NCBI GenBank assembly: GCA_045542595.1
Contig: JAZQLI010000026.1
Location: 1-64,000 of the forward strand
DNA from: Scatosoma sp045542595
GTDB lineage: Bacteria > Bacillota > Clostridia > Christensenellales > Borkfalkiaceae
DNA length: 64,000 bases
Reading direction: 5' to 3'
Of this stretch, positions 43,825 through 51,571 are shown in pieces. A model generated the notes under the pieces. The model did no database searches. It had not been told where the DNA came from and saw nothing but the letters and a program-made list of their open reading frames with translations. The number at the start of each line of letters is the position of its first letter. The stretch's first letter is position 1. A program made the position numbers and the translations under genes.

Positions 43825-44427
43825 ATGGATATCGTTTGTTTAGACCTTGAAGGCGTTTTAGTGCCGGAAATTTGGATAGCATTTGCTAAAGCAAGCGGCA
43901 TTCCCGAACTTTCGAGAACGACGCGCGACGAACCCGATTACGATAAATTGATGCGTTGGCGGTTAGAAATTTTGAAAGAGCACGGTTTGGGGCTTAACGA
44001 AATTCGTGAAATTATTGAGAAGATAGAGCCGCTTGACGGCGCAAAGGCGTTTTTAGACGAATTGCGTAGTGTAACGCAAGTAATTATCGTTAGCGATACG
44101 TTCACGCAGTTCGGCGCGCCACTGATGAAAAAACTCGGTATGCCCACATTGTTTTGTAATACGTTGGAAGTGGCGGAAAACGGCGAAATTACGGGCTTTA
44201 AAATGCGAGTGGAAAATTCAAAACTGACAACGGTCAAAGCCTTACAATCTATGGGTTTTGAAACGATTGCCGCAGGAGATAGCTATAACGATTTAGGTAT
44301 GATTAAAGCAAGTAAAGCAGGGTTCTTGTTTAGAAGTACGGATAGTATTAAAAAAGACAATCCCGATTTGCCTGCGTTTGAAACGTACGACGAACTGTTA
44401 TCGGCAATCAAACAACATCTAAACTAA
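43825..44427 (+). CDS. thrH: ThrH-type phosphoserine phosphatase / homoserine phosphotransferase
   Basis: This 200-residue HAD-family protein closely resembles Pseudomonas ThrH: MDIVCLDLEGVLVPEIWIAF with nucleophile Asp7, TTRDEPDYDKLM, the second motif IVSDTF and the metal site AAGDSYNDLGM. ThrH dephosphorylates phosphoserine and can move the phosphate to homoserine. With SerA and SerC (31-33 kb) and Hom (28 kb) nearby, and no SerB or ThrB in the window, it could complete serine synthesis and feed threonine synthesis. TAAGGAT precedes the start. Confidence 0.9.
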   Translation: MDIVCLDLEGVLVPEIWIAFAKASGIPELSRTTRDEPDYDKLMRWRLEILKEHGLGLNEIREIIEKIEPLDGAKAFLDELRSVTQVIIVSDTFTQFGAPLMKKLGMPTLFCNTLEVAENGEITGFKMRVENSKLTTVKALQSMGFETIAAGDSYNDLGMIKASKAGFLFRSTDSIKKDNPDLPAFETYDELLSAIKQHLN

Positions 44428-44450
44428 TTTTCAATAGGAGAGAAAAACAT

Positions 44451-45431
44451 ATGAACAACAACGTACGTCCCGAATCAATGGAACGCATCACAACCAAAGC
44501 GCTTGCCAATGCGTTTATCGATGAGCAAGTAGCGGAAATTCGCGCGCAAGTAGGAGATAAAAAAGTACTTCTCGCTCTTTCGGGCGGTGTAGATTCTTCG
44601 GTGGTAGCCGCGCTTTTAATCAAGGCGATAGGCAAACAACTTGTTTGCGTACACGTCAATCACGGCTTACTCCGTAAAGGCGAACCCGAAGAAGTAGTAG
44701 AAGTGTTCCGTAATCAAATGGATGCAAACCTTGTCTACGTAGACGCAGTGGACAGATTTTTAGGAAAACTTGAGGGTGTAGCCGAACCCGAAAAGAAACG
44801 TAAAATTATCGGCGCGGAATTCATTCGCGTGTTCGAAGAAGAAGCGAGAAAATTAGAAGGTATCCAATTTTTGGCACAAGGCACTATCTATCCCGACATT
44901 ATCGAAAGCGACGGGGTAAAAGCGCATCACAACGTAGGCGGTTTGCCCGAGGATATGCAATTCGAGCTCGTTGAACCCATTCGTTTGCTCTATAAAGATG
45001 AAGTTCGTATGGTGGGTAGCGCACTCGGCTTGCCCGACGGTATGGTTTACCGTCAACCGTTCCCCGGTCCTGGGCTTGGCGTTCGTTGCCTTGGCGCGAT
45101 CACGAGAGAACGCTTGGAAGCCGTGCGCGAATCGGACGCGATTTTACGTGAAGAATTTGCAAATAGCGGTTTGGCCGGTAAAGTATGGCAATATTTCACC
45201 GCCGTACCCGATTTTTGCTCGGTAGGCGTAAAGGACGGCAAGCGTACGTATGCGTATCCCGTTATTATTCGCGCGGTGAATACCGTTGACGCAATGAGCG
45301 CTACTATTGAAGAAGTCCCTTACGATTTACTTGCAAAAATCACCAACCGTATCACTACGGAAGTGAAAAACGTAAACCGTGTATTATACGATTTAACACC
45401 GAAACCTTCGGGAACGATTGAATGGGAATAA
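44451..45431 (+). CDS. guaA: GMP synthase, ATP-pyrophosphatase subunit only
   Basis: This 326-residue protein has the ATP-PPase domain (P-loop LALSGGVDSSV near 41-52) and the dimerisation domain (ending KPSGTIEWE) that convert XMP to GMP. The roughly 190-residue N-terminal glutamine amidotransferase domain of normal bacterial GuaA is absent. Upstream is thrH, 23 bases away, with no hidden remnant. It is like the archaeal GuaAb subunit, needing a separate glutaminase or free ammonia. AGGAG precedes the start. Confidence 0.92.
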   Translation: MNNNVRPESMERITTKALANAFIDEQVAEIRAQVGDKKVLLALSGGVDSSVVAALLIKAIGKQLVCVHVNHGLLRKGEPEEVVEVFRNQMDANLVYVDAVDRFLGKLEGVAEPEKKRKIIGAEFIRVFEEEARKLEGIQFLAQGTIYPDIIESDGVKAHHNVGGLPEDMQFELVEPIRLLYKDEVRMVGSALGLPDGMVYRQPFPGPGLGVRCLGAITRERLEAVRESDAILREEFANSGLAGKVWQYFTAVPDFCSVGVKDGKRTYAYPVIIRAVNTVDAMSATIEEVPYDLLAKITNRITTEVKNVNRVLYDLTPKPSGTIEWE

Positions 45432-45444
45432 TAAAATAGAAAGA

Positions 45445-46533
45445 ATGGAATGTTTTAAGAAAATAAAAATAGCCGATTCTCATATTCACACTCGTTTTAT
45501 GAATTATGAAAACACCGTTGTTATGCTTGAGGATATGGCTTCCGTGGGGGTAACAGACGCTTGTATTTTATCTCTTCCGTATAGGGGTGTTGCGGAAAAC
45601 TTATTTGCTCTTTACGTAAAGATGGTATATAAAAAAATGCAAGTACGAGCGTTCGGCGGGTTACACGTTACGGATAGATATGCTATTCTTCCCCCACAAA
45701 AACAAGTGGAAAATATTTTGAGTCTTGGTTGCGACGGAATTAAGTTGATGTTTAGCCCCGACTTGCAAAGATTTTACGGAAAGGGCCTAAACGATTCGTA
45801 TTACGATAGTATGTTTCAGTTTCTTGAAGAACGCGAAATTCCTGTGAATATACACCTCGCCGACCCCGAAACCTTTTGGGACGTTGGTCAAGAATACGCA
45901 GATTCCAGTTTTCCCTTAAAATCACAAATGTATGAAGAAGCGTTTGAAATGCTCGATAAGCATCCGCGTCTTCGCGTCTGCTTTGCTCATTTTATGTTTT
46001 TGTCAAATTTCCCCGAAGAAGCAGAGCGCGTAATGGAAAAATATCCAAACGTTTGGTTCGATTTAACTCCGGGCGTAGAAATGTATTATAATTTTGACAA
46101 ACAAATAGAAAGGTGGCAAATGTTTTTTGAAAAATACAGTCATCGCATTTTGTTTGGAACGGATTGTAATATTGTAAAAAAATGCAATAAAGAACTCGAG
46201 CTTTTAGTGTACAGGAAATTGACGGAAAAAGGGGCGTTTTCGCAATATTGTTACGGTAAAGATTTTAACGTAATGGGGTTGCATTTAACGGAAGAAACGG
46301 CATCCCGTATTTGTTATGAAAATTATTTTGCCTTTCTTGGTCGAGAACCAAAACCCGTAAACGTGGAAAAATTTTGCGATTGTTGTCGCAGAATAATAGA
46401 CGATTTAGATAAAGAACCTTATGATGAATACTATGTTCGCGGCGGAACGTTAATTCCTGACCTGTTAAAGGACCCCAAGCAAAGTATCTCGTATAATTTT
46501 TGTAAAAAGGCTCTTTTGGATATTGCACGTTAA
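45445..46533 (+). CDS. Amidohydrolase-2 family metal-dependent hydrolase
   Basis: This 362-residue TIM-barrel protein has the metal motif HIH at 13-15 (ADSHIHTRF), a His in VNIHLADPETF, another in CFAHFMF and an Asp in LFGTDCN, as in the PF04909 amidohydrolases (decarboxylases and hydrolases). The substrate is unknown. The ATG at 45445 has only AGAAAG upstream; a longer frame overlaps guaA by 14 bases. Codon use looks more AT-rich and mixed than in the neighbours, possibly a later arrival. Confidence 0.78.
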   Translation: MECFKKIKIADSHIHTRFMNYENTVVMLEDMASVGVTDACILSLPYRGVAENLFALYVKMVYKKMQVRAFGGLHVTDRYAILPPQKQVENILSLGCDGIKLMFSPDLQRFYGKGLNDSYYDSMFQFLEEREIPVNIHLADPETFWDVGQEYADSSFPLKSQMYEEAFEMLDKHPRLRVCFAHFMFLSNFPEEAERVMEKYPNVWFDLTPGVEMYYNFDKQIERWQMFFEKYSHRILFGTDCNIVKKCNKELELLVYRKLTEKGAFSQYCYGKDFNVMGLHLTEETASRICYENYFAFLGREPKPVNVEKFCDCCRRIIDDLDKEPYDEYYVRGGTLIPDLLKDPKQSISYNFCKKALLDIAR

Positions 46534-46554
46534 CAATTTTATTTATCATATATA

Positions 46555-46583
46555 CCCCGTCGTAACAAAACGACGGGGTTTTG
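46555..46583 (+). terminator. Terminator after the amidohydrolase
   Basis: CCCCGTCGT pairs with ACGACGGGG around AACAAA, followed by TTTT. Confidence 0.92.
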
Positions 46584-46592
46584 CATATAGTA
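46564..46592 (+). promoter_or_regulatory. SigK-like sporulation promoter
   Basis: AACA (46564-46567), a 16-base spacer and CATATAGTA (46584-46592) match the mother-cell SigK pattern (AC-rich -35, CATAnnnTA at -10). It overlaps the upstream terminator. The Cys-rich gene begins 46 bases after it, behind a GAGC/GCTC hairpin. Confidence 0.45.
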
Positions 46593-46638
46593 TAGTATGA
46601 GCTTTGGCTCAAATACACAAGAAGGAATTTGAAATACT

Positions 46639-47061
46639 ATGTGTAATGGATGTAATACGTGTTGTAACGGCACTACTTGGAATAACGGTTGGGGCTGTAG
46701 TTACGGCTGTGGTTACGGCAACGGTTTGTTGAATACTCTTTTCGATAACGGTACGCAATTTATTTGTCGCGACGCTTGCGGCAATATCCGTGTGAGAACG
46801 GGTACGAATACCTGCGGTTGTTGTCAAAATACGTGTCATTGTTGCCAACATACCTGTGGCTGTTGTCAATGTAACGGTAACGATACGGGTGCGACAGAAA
46901 ACGGTAACGGTAACGGCAATACCGACAACGGCTTTTATTGCATAACCCGTTGCGGTAACTGGCAAACAACGCAAGCAACGGCGCAAACGACGGACACAAC
47001 CGATTATAACGGCTTTGGTCGTTGCAGTAGACGGTGTGGCTATAACTATTACAACGGTTAA
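46639..47061 (+). CDS. Cys-rich repeat protein, possible spore-coat component
   Basis: This 140-residue protein has 22 cysteines. Residues 58-78 form three heptads TC(G/H)CCQx. The N terminus has paired cysteines, and the tail is Asn/Gly/Thr-rich with two more CxxxC pairs. There is no signal peptide. The composition is typical of cross-linked spore coat or exosporium proteins. The SigK-like promoter supports this, but both are inference. AAGGAA precedes the start. Confidence 0.72.
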   Translation: MCNGCNTCCNGTTWNNGWGCSYGCGYGNGLLNTLFDNGTQFICRDACGNIRVRTGTNTCGCCQNTCHCCQHTCGCCQCNGNDTGATENGNGNGNTDNGFYCITRCGNWQTTQATAQTTDTTDYNGFGRCSRRCGYNYYNG

Positions 47062-47179
47062 CAGCGGAAAAAGGGGGCGGCGGAGCAATCCGTTGCCCTT
47101 GTTTGCTAAATCGGAAAATAAACCGAAAAGGTAGAAAATACAGCGTTTGAAAAAAGGAAAAACGGCGCATACTTAAGGA

Positions 47180-47992
47180 ATGGGAAAGTTGCGTCGTTTT
47201 TATTGCTTTTTACGGGACAAATACCGTTTTTTATCTCTGAAAAAATATTCCACGTTGGCAGGCACGCTTGTGTTCTTTTTAATTATGTCTATCGTGCCGC
47301 TTACCTTTTGGCTAACTCTTTTTATCGGACGGTTGCCCGTTTCCGTGGAACAGGTTTTTCGCCTTTCGGTGTTTTCTTCCGTGAAAAAAGTATTCGAATA
47401 TATCCGTCAAGAAGCGGAAAACGCCACTACGGGCGTGTCCGTTTTGTTGTTATTCACTTCCTTGTATTCGGCAACGACACTTTTTTACCAAATGCGTAGA
47501 AGTGGCGAGCTAATTTATGGTTTTCAATCGCAAAAACGGGGTATTCGTTTGCGTTTGGGGGCGGTATTATTAATGTTTATCGTAATGTTCACCGTAGGGT
47601 TTGTCTTGTTACTGTTTACGTTCGGTACGGTACTCTTCGCGCGCGTTTTATCTCCATTTTGGGAAGCATTTGCCGATTACACGCTTCTAATCACTCTTTC
47701 TATCATACTCGTTTTTTTGTTGAATACCTATATTTGTCCCTATCGCGCTCCGTTAAAGCGTTTTTTACCGGGTACGCTGCTTACCGTCGCCGCTTGGAGT
47801 GTTGCCGTCGTAGGGTTTGGTATCTATTTAAAAATCAGTAATATGAGCCGTTTATACGGCGCACTTTCGGCAATTATCGTGTTTATGCTTTGGTTGTACG
47901 TGTTGATGATATGTTTTATCGTCGGTGTTATTATCAACAGCGAAAAAATAATAAAAGAGCGTATAAAACGTACGGAAAAACTCAAACTGTAG
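47180..47992 (+). CDS. YihY/BrkB family membrane protein
   Basis: This 270-residue inner-membrane protein has six hydrophobic segments and the family pattern (YSTLAGTLVFFLIMSIVPLT near 23-42 and YGALSAIIVFMLWLY near 225-239). The molecular role of the family is unclear. The only SD (AAGGA) touches the ATG at 47180. A TTG nine bases later has better spacing and is an alternative start. Confidence 0.85.
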   Translation: MGKLRRFYCFLRDKYRFLSLKKYSTLAGTLVFFLIMSIVPLTFWLTLFIGRLPVSVEQVFRLSVFSSVKKVFEYIRQEAENATTGVSVLLLFTSLYSATTLFYQMRRSGELIYGFQSQKRGIRLRLGAVLLMFIVMFTVGFVLLLFTFGTVLFARVLSPFWEAFADYTLLITLSIILVFLLNTYICPYRAPLKRFLPGTLLTVAAWSVAVVGFGIYLKISNMSRLYGALSAIIVFMLWLYVLMICFIVGVIINSEKIIKERIKRTEKLKL

Positions 47993-47995
47993 TAT

Positions 47996-48412
47996 ATGAA
48001 AAGCAAAAAAAGAGTAACGTTAAAAACGTCGTTATGCAGCGTAATATTCGGCTTGCTTTTGTGTTTCCCGTCTTTAAAAAGCGGCACAATTACCGATATT
48101 ACCAAGCCCTATTTAGGCGAATACGAATGTCAAAGCGCAACGCTGGGCGAAAAGGAATATTTGCAAGACTTTTCCTATATCAAACTAGAATTGAGCATGG
48201 ATAATACCTTCCACTTATATTATAAAACCAAAGACGGGCAACGCGGCGAACAGTCGGGCAAATACGTTTACGATAAAGCAAAAAAGACAATTTGTTTTTC
48301 GTTGGGCGGCAGGGAAGAATTCAAGCGTTGTTTTCCGCTGGAAAAAGGCGTATTGACGCTAACCTTTCCCGTGGGGGGACAATCGCTTTGTATGCAGTTT
48401 GAACAAAAATAA
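47996..48412 (+). CDS. Small secreted or anchored protein, function unknown
   Basis: This 138-residue protein has an N-terminal hydrophobic signal (about 11-28). The rest looks like a small lipocalin-type beta domain (KLELSMDNTFHLYYKTKDGQ and SGKYVYDKAKKTICF). No family is recognised. It starts three bases after the YihY stop, so it is coupled to it. A terminator follows directly. Confidence 0.7.
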   Translation: MKSKKRVTLKTSLCSVIFGLLLCFPSLKSGTITDITKPYLGEYECQSATLGEKEYLQDFSYIKLELSMDNTFHLYYKTKDGQRGEQSGKYVYDKAKKTICFSLGGREEFKRCFPLEKGVLTLTFPVGGQSLCMQFEQK

Positions 48413-48458
48413 AAAGAATATGGAACGTAAAAGAGTATGATAATCGTCATATTCTTTT
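48411..48458 (+). terminator. Terminator after the small secreted protein
   Basis: AAAAGAATATG (48412-48422) pairs with CATATTCTTTT (48448-48458), followed by TTTTT further on. The long loop makes it moderate. Confidence 0.6.
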
Positions 48459-48498
48459 ATTTTTACAAACAAATGTTCGCGAAATATGTCAAAAATCC

Positions 48499-48527
48499 TT
48501 GCATTCGTAAAAATTTTGTGATACAAT
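48499..48527 (+). promoter_or_regulatory. SigA promoter, near-leaderless (helicase)
   Basis: TTGCAT (48499-48504), a 17-base spacer and an extended TGA-TACAAT (48522-48527). The ATG begins at 48537, so only zero to three untranslated bases are expected. Confidence 0.7.
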
Positions 48528-48536
48528 AAGAGAGCT

Positions 48537-49790
48537 ATGGATATTACGCTCACCACCGACCAAGAAAATGCGAAAAATTTAATAGTGGAATGGTTTTTAC
48601 ATACGGACGATAAAGTGTTCGTGTTGTCGGGGTATGCAGGTACGGGCAAAACGTTTTTAATTGATTATATCGTTCGTCAGGAGTTGCGTTTAAAAGCAGG
48701 GGAAGAAGCGGTGTTCGTTTCGCCGACGGGCAAAGCCGCTGCCAACCTTGTAAAAAACGGTACGGTAGCTGGTACGGTACATAGTTTAATTTATATGCGC
48801 GACGGGGACGATTTCGACGTGGACGAAAACGGCGAAATTATCGAACGGAAAGAACTCACGTTTATCCGTCGTCCGTCCATTATGGAAAGCATTCGTTTGA
48901 TAATCGTGGACGAAGCGTCTATGATTAACGAAACGGTACTCACCGATTTATTGTCGTTTGGCGTAAAGTGTCTATTTTGTGGGGACGGTGCACAGCTTCC
49001 GCCCGTAAACGGTACGTGTCCGCTGATGGAAAATCCCCATTACACAATGACGGAAATCGTGCGGCAAGCGGCGGATAATCCCATTATTCGTGTGGCGACG
49101 ATGGCGCGCGAAGGAAAGCGTATCGAATACGGCAATTACGGCGATAGTGTGTGCGTGATAGGACGTAACGCCTTTCGCGGAGCGGAACGCAAACGCATTT
49201 TATTAAAAGCCGACCAAATTATTTGCGGGAGAAATAAAACGCGGAACGCACTCAACGAAGAACTGCGGCAATACAAAGGGATCGACGAAACGGAACAATT
49301 ACCCGTGGAAGGGGAAAAGCTGATTTGTACGTTGAACGATTGGGAAAAGCCGTTGGATAAGGACGAACGTTTTCATTTAGTCAACGGAATTATCGGCACG
49401 GCGACGGAAATCCAGCCGCAGGAAGACGGATTGGCTACTATGCAATTTAAAGCGGATTTTATGGAAGAGAGCATACGCGTTCCGTTTGATACAGCCATTT
49501 TTACCGACGGAAAATATCGGCATTTGTACGGAGAACGGGCGGTAACGCTGTCTAACGGCACGGTGGTGCACGAAGGGAATTTCGCACTGCTGCATAAATT
49601 GAAATCGGTCTCCGACGAACCCATTTGCCGTTTCGAATTCGCCTACGCCGTTACCTGTCATAAAGCACAGGGCTCAGAATTCGATTTCGTAGTAGTATTC
49701 GACGAAGGCTGGGCATTCAAAGAAGAACAAAACCGTTGGTTGTATACGGCAATCACGCGTGCAAAAGAAAAATTACTAATTATACGATAA
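48537..49790 (+). CDS. Dda/RecD-like SF1 DNA helicase
   Basis: This 417-residue ATPase belongs to superfamily 1B helicases. Walker A is GYAGTGKTF (32-40), Walker B is IVDEAS, motif III is GDGAQLPPV, and motifs V and VI are VTCHKAQGSEF and WLYTAITRAKEKLL near the C terminus. It is smaller than RecD2 and resembles the phage T4 Dda type, which processes recombination and stalled-fork structures. No phage genes surround it. AGAGAG sits just before the ATG but may not be in the mRNA. ttcA-like follows after 11 bases. Confidence 0.88.
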   Translation: MDITLTTDQENAKNLIVEWFLHTDDKVFVLSGYAGTGKTFLIDYIVRQELRLKAGEEAVFVSPTGKAAANLVKNGTVAGTVHSLIYMRDGDDFDVDENGEIIERKELTFIRRPSIMESIRLIIVDEASMINETVLTDLLSFGVKCLFCGDGAQLPPVNGTCPLMENPHYTMTEIVRQAADNPIIRVATMAREGKRIEYGNYGDSVCVIGRNAFRGAERKRILLKADQIICGRNKTRNALNEELRQYKGIDETEQLPVEGEKLICTLNDWEKPLDKDERFHLVNGIIGTATEIQPQEDGLATMQFKADFMEESIRVPFDTAIFTDGKYRHLYGERAVTLSNGTVVHEGNFALLHKLKSVSDEPICRFEFAYAVTCHKAQGSEFDFVVVFDEGWAFKEEQNRWLYTAITRAKEKLLIIR

Positions 49791-49801
49791 AGGACAAAGC
49801 T

Positions 49802-50644
49802 ATGCCCAAACAATTAACAAAAGTGCAACAAATTGAGCGTTCTATTATTACAACCTATCGTAAAACGATATGGTCGCCGTTTATTTTGGCGGTGAAAAAG
49901 TACGCGCTTATTTCCGCAGGCGATAAAATAGCCGTTTGCATTTCCGGCGGCAAAGACAGTATGCTGCTTGCGAAATTGATGCAACAGTTGCAACGGCATA
50001 GCGACGTTCCGTTCGAGTTGGTGTTTTTGGTAATGGACCCGGGTTACAATGCTAAAAACCGTGCAAAAATAGTAGAAAACGCCGCGCTTTTAGGCGTGCC
50101 GATTACGGTGTTTGAAAGCGACGTATTTGCCGCTTCGGAAACGGCGAACGAGCAGTCGCCTTGCTATTTGTGCGCCCGTATGCGCCGTGGACATTTATAT
50201 GCAAAAGCAAAAGAACTCGGCTGTAATAAAATTGCGCTGGGGCATCATAAAAGCGACGTTATTGAAACGACGGTAATGGGTATGCTGTACGGCGGACAAC
50301 TGCAAGGTATGCTGCCGCGTATTGCTAGTACAAATTTTGAAGGAATGGAACTCATTCGTCCTATGTACTGTATTTTAGAAGAAGATATTTTGCGTTGGAA
50401 AGAATATAACAGCTTGCAATTTATCGCTTGTGCCTGTAAATTCACGCAAAAAACGACGGGTGGAGAAGAAGATTCCTTTTCGGCGCGTCGTCGGGTAAAG
50501 GAATGGATAGCTACGCTCAAAAAGGAAAACCCCAACGTGGAAAATAATATATTCCAAAGCATTCATAACGTACAGTTGGATACGTTGGCTGAATACAAAA
50601 CGGACGGGGTAAAACATAACTTTTTGGATAAATTTTCTAAATAA
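49802..50644 (+). CDS. TtcA-family tRNA thiolation / PP-loop protein
   Basis: This 280-residue PP-loop ATPase (ISGGKDSM near residue 49) contains the CYLCARMRRGHLY motif with a CxxC pair and ACACKFT near 215, which in TtcA hold a 4Fe-4S cluster needed to add sulfur to cytidine 32 of tRNA. The exact tRNA base in this organism is not certain. AAAGGAC precedes the ATG at 49802. It is co-transcribed with the helicase. Confidence 0.85.
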   Translation: MPKQLTKVQQIERSIITTYRKTIWSPFILAVKKYALISAGDKIAVCISGGKDSMLLAKLMQQLQRHSDVPFELVFLVMDPGYNAKNRAKIVENAALLGVPITVFESDVFAASETANEQSPCYLCARMRRGHLYAKAKELGCNKIALGHHKSDVIETTVMGMLYGGQLQGMLPRIASTNFEGMELIRPMYCILEEDILRWKEYNSLQFIACACKFTQKTTGGEEDSFSARRRVKEWIATLKKENPNVENNIFQSIHNVQLDTLAEYKTDGVKHNFLDKFSK

Positions 50645-50646
50645 CG

Positions 50647-50676
50647 GCATACTTTTTTTGCCTATCGGCATAAGAT
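50647..50676 (+). promoter_or_regulatory. SigE-like mother-cell promoter of yabP
   Basis: GCATACT (50647-50653, SigE -35 consensus KMATATT with one mismatch), a 15-base spacer and CATAAGAT (50669-50676, consensus CATACAHT) end five bases before the yabP ATG. SigE controls yabP in Bacillus subtilis, supporting the call. Confidence 0.55.
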
Positions 50677-50681
50677 AAGGT

Positions 50682-50936
50682 ATGCAAGAAAACAATAAAC
50701 ATTCAGTTGGTATCGAACAAAGGAAAACGATAACGGTTAGCGGTGTGGAAAGCGTTACGGCGTTTTCGGAAGTGAAAATAGTGCTCACGCTTATCGGCGG
50801 CGAAAAAATGCACGTCGTTGGTACGGGCTTGAAAATAATCGGCTTTTCCAAAACCAGCGGCTCGTTTACCGCTGAAGGGAGTATTAGCGGCGTGTCATAC
50901 GGCGGAAAAGGTTTCGCGGCGAAGTTGTTTAAATAA
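50682..50936 (+). CDS. yabP: Sporulation protein YabP
   Basis: This 84-residue YabP-family protein shows the pattern EQRKTITVSGVESVTAFSE and an all-beta fold without membrane segments. YabP acts in the mother cell during spore formation; its exact biochemical role is not known. AAGG is only one base from the ATG, too close for a normal ribosome site, and the SigE-like promoter would give almost no leader. TAATG links it to yabQ. Confidence 0.88.
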   Translation: MQENNKHSVGIEQRKTITVSGVESVTAFSEVKIVLTLIGGEKMHVVGTGLKIIGFSKTSGSFTAEGSISGVSYGGKGFAAKLFK

Positions 50937-51310
50937 TGTCAAACGAATTTGGAGTATTTACCGTTTGCGTTGCCGTCGGATTTTTGATGGGGATTGTATA
51001 CGAACCCTTTTGTCTTATTCGGCGTTTATTTTGCCGAAAGGGCAAACGTATAGGGATAAGCATACTGACAGACGTACTGTTTTTTACACTCTTTGCCGTA
51101 GTTGCGGTATTTACGGCGTATGCGTTTCAATTTCCGTCGTTTCGGGTATATATGTGGCTGGGGTATGCCGTCGGTGGGATAATATATTTAAAAAGTTTGC
51201 ACAGAATACTTGCCTTTTTACAAATTATGTGTTATAATGAGATAACAAAATTGATAAAAAAGGCAAAAAAACGAGAAAAAACTCTTAAAAAAGAGGGAGA
51301 AACTATATGA
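50936..51310 (+). CDS. yabQ: Spore cortex biosynthesis membrane protein YabQ
   Basis: This 124-residue protein has three membrane segments (about 4-20, 42-63, 68-85) and a basic C-terminal tail. The N-terminal FGVFTVCVAVGFLMGIVYEPF matches YabQ, which is required for cortex formation around the forespore. Its start overlaps the yabP stop by one base and its stop overlaps the divIC start as ATGA. This yabP-yabQ-divIC order is conserved in spore formers. Confidence 0.85.
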   Translation: MSNEFGVFTVCVAVGFLMGIVYEPFCLIRRLFCRKGKRIGISILTDVLFFTLFAVVAVFTAYAFQFPSFRVYMWLGYAVGGIIYLKSLHRILAFLQIMCYNEITKLIKKAKKREKTLKKEGETI

Positions 51311-51561
51311 CGCAAGAAAAAGTGAGAAAAATAGTTACGGCGTGTGTCGTTGCGGCAACCACGCTACTCCTTGTTTTGCTTGCCGTTTTAATTTATCAAT
51401 GGATAAGCTACGCAGTGCTTTGTAACCGTGTGGATAAATTGACGAAAGAAAACGCGGAGCTTACGCAAATTATTGAACAGAAAAAGAACGACTTAGAATA
51501 TTACGAATCGGAAGCAGGTTTAGAAGTAAACGCTTGGTTGCAAGGTTGGGTGCGTCCGTAA
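51307..51561 (+). CDS. divIC: DivIC/FtsB-type septum formation protein
   Basis: This 84-residue bitopic protein has one membrane helix (about 10-30) and a short coiled coil (about 38-66) rich in Glu and Lys, the shape of FtsB/DivIC, which bridges FtsL and FtsQ/DivIB in the divisome. Sequence alone is weakly diagnostic, but the position after yabQ makes the assignment firm. It is coupled to yabQ. Confidence 0.8.
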   Translation: MTQEKVRKIVTACVVAATTLLLVLLAVLIYQWISYAVLCNRVDKLTKENAELTQIIEQKKNDLEYYESEAGLEVNAWLQGWVRP

Positions 51562-51571
51562 GGGGTAAAAA

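Noticed and set aside
46880..46935. GGTAAC/AACGGT short repeats in the Cys-rich gene as a possible DNA repeat element
   Set aside because: They simply encode the Asn-Gly-rich tail (NGNGNGN) in frame.
48537..49790. Phage origin for the Dda-like helicase
   Set aside because: No integrase, structural phage genes or attachment repeats surround it, and it is co-transcribed with a tRNA-modification gene.
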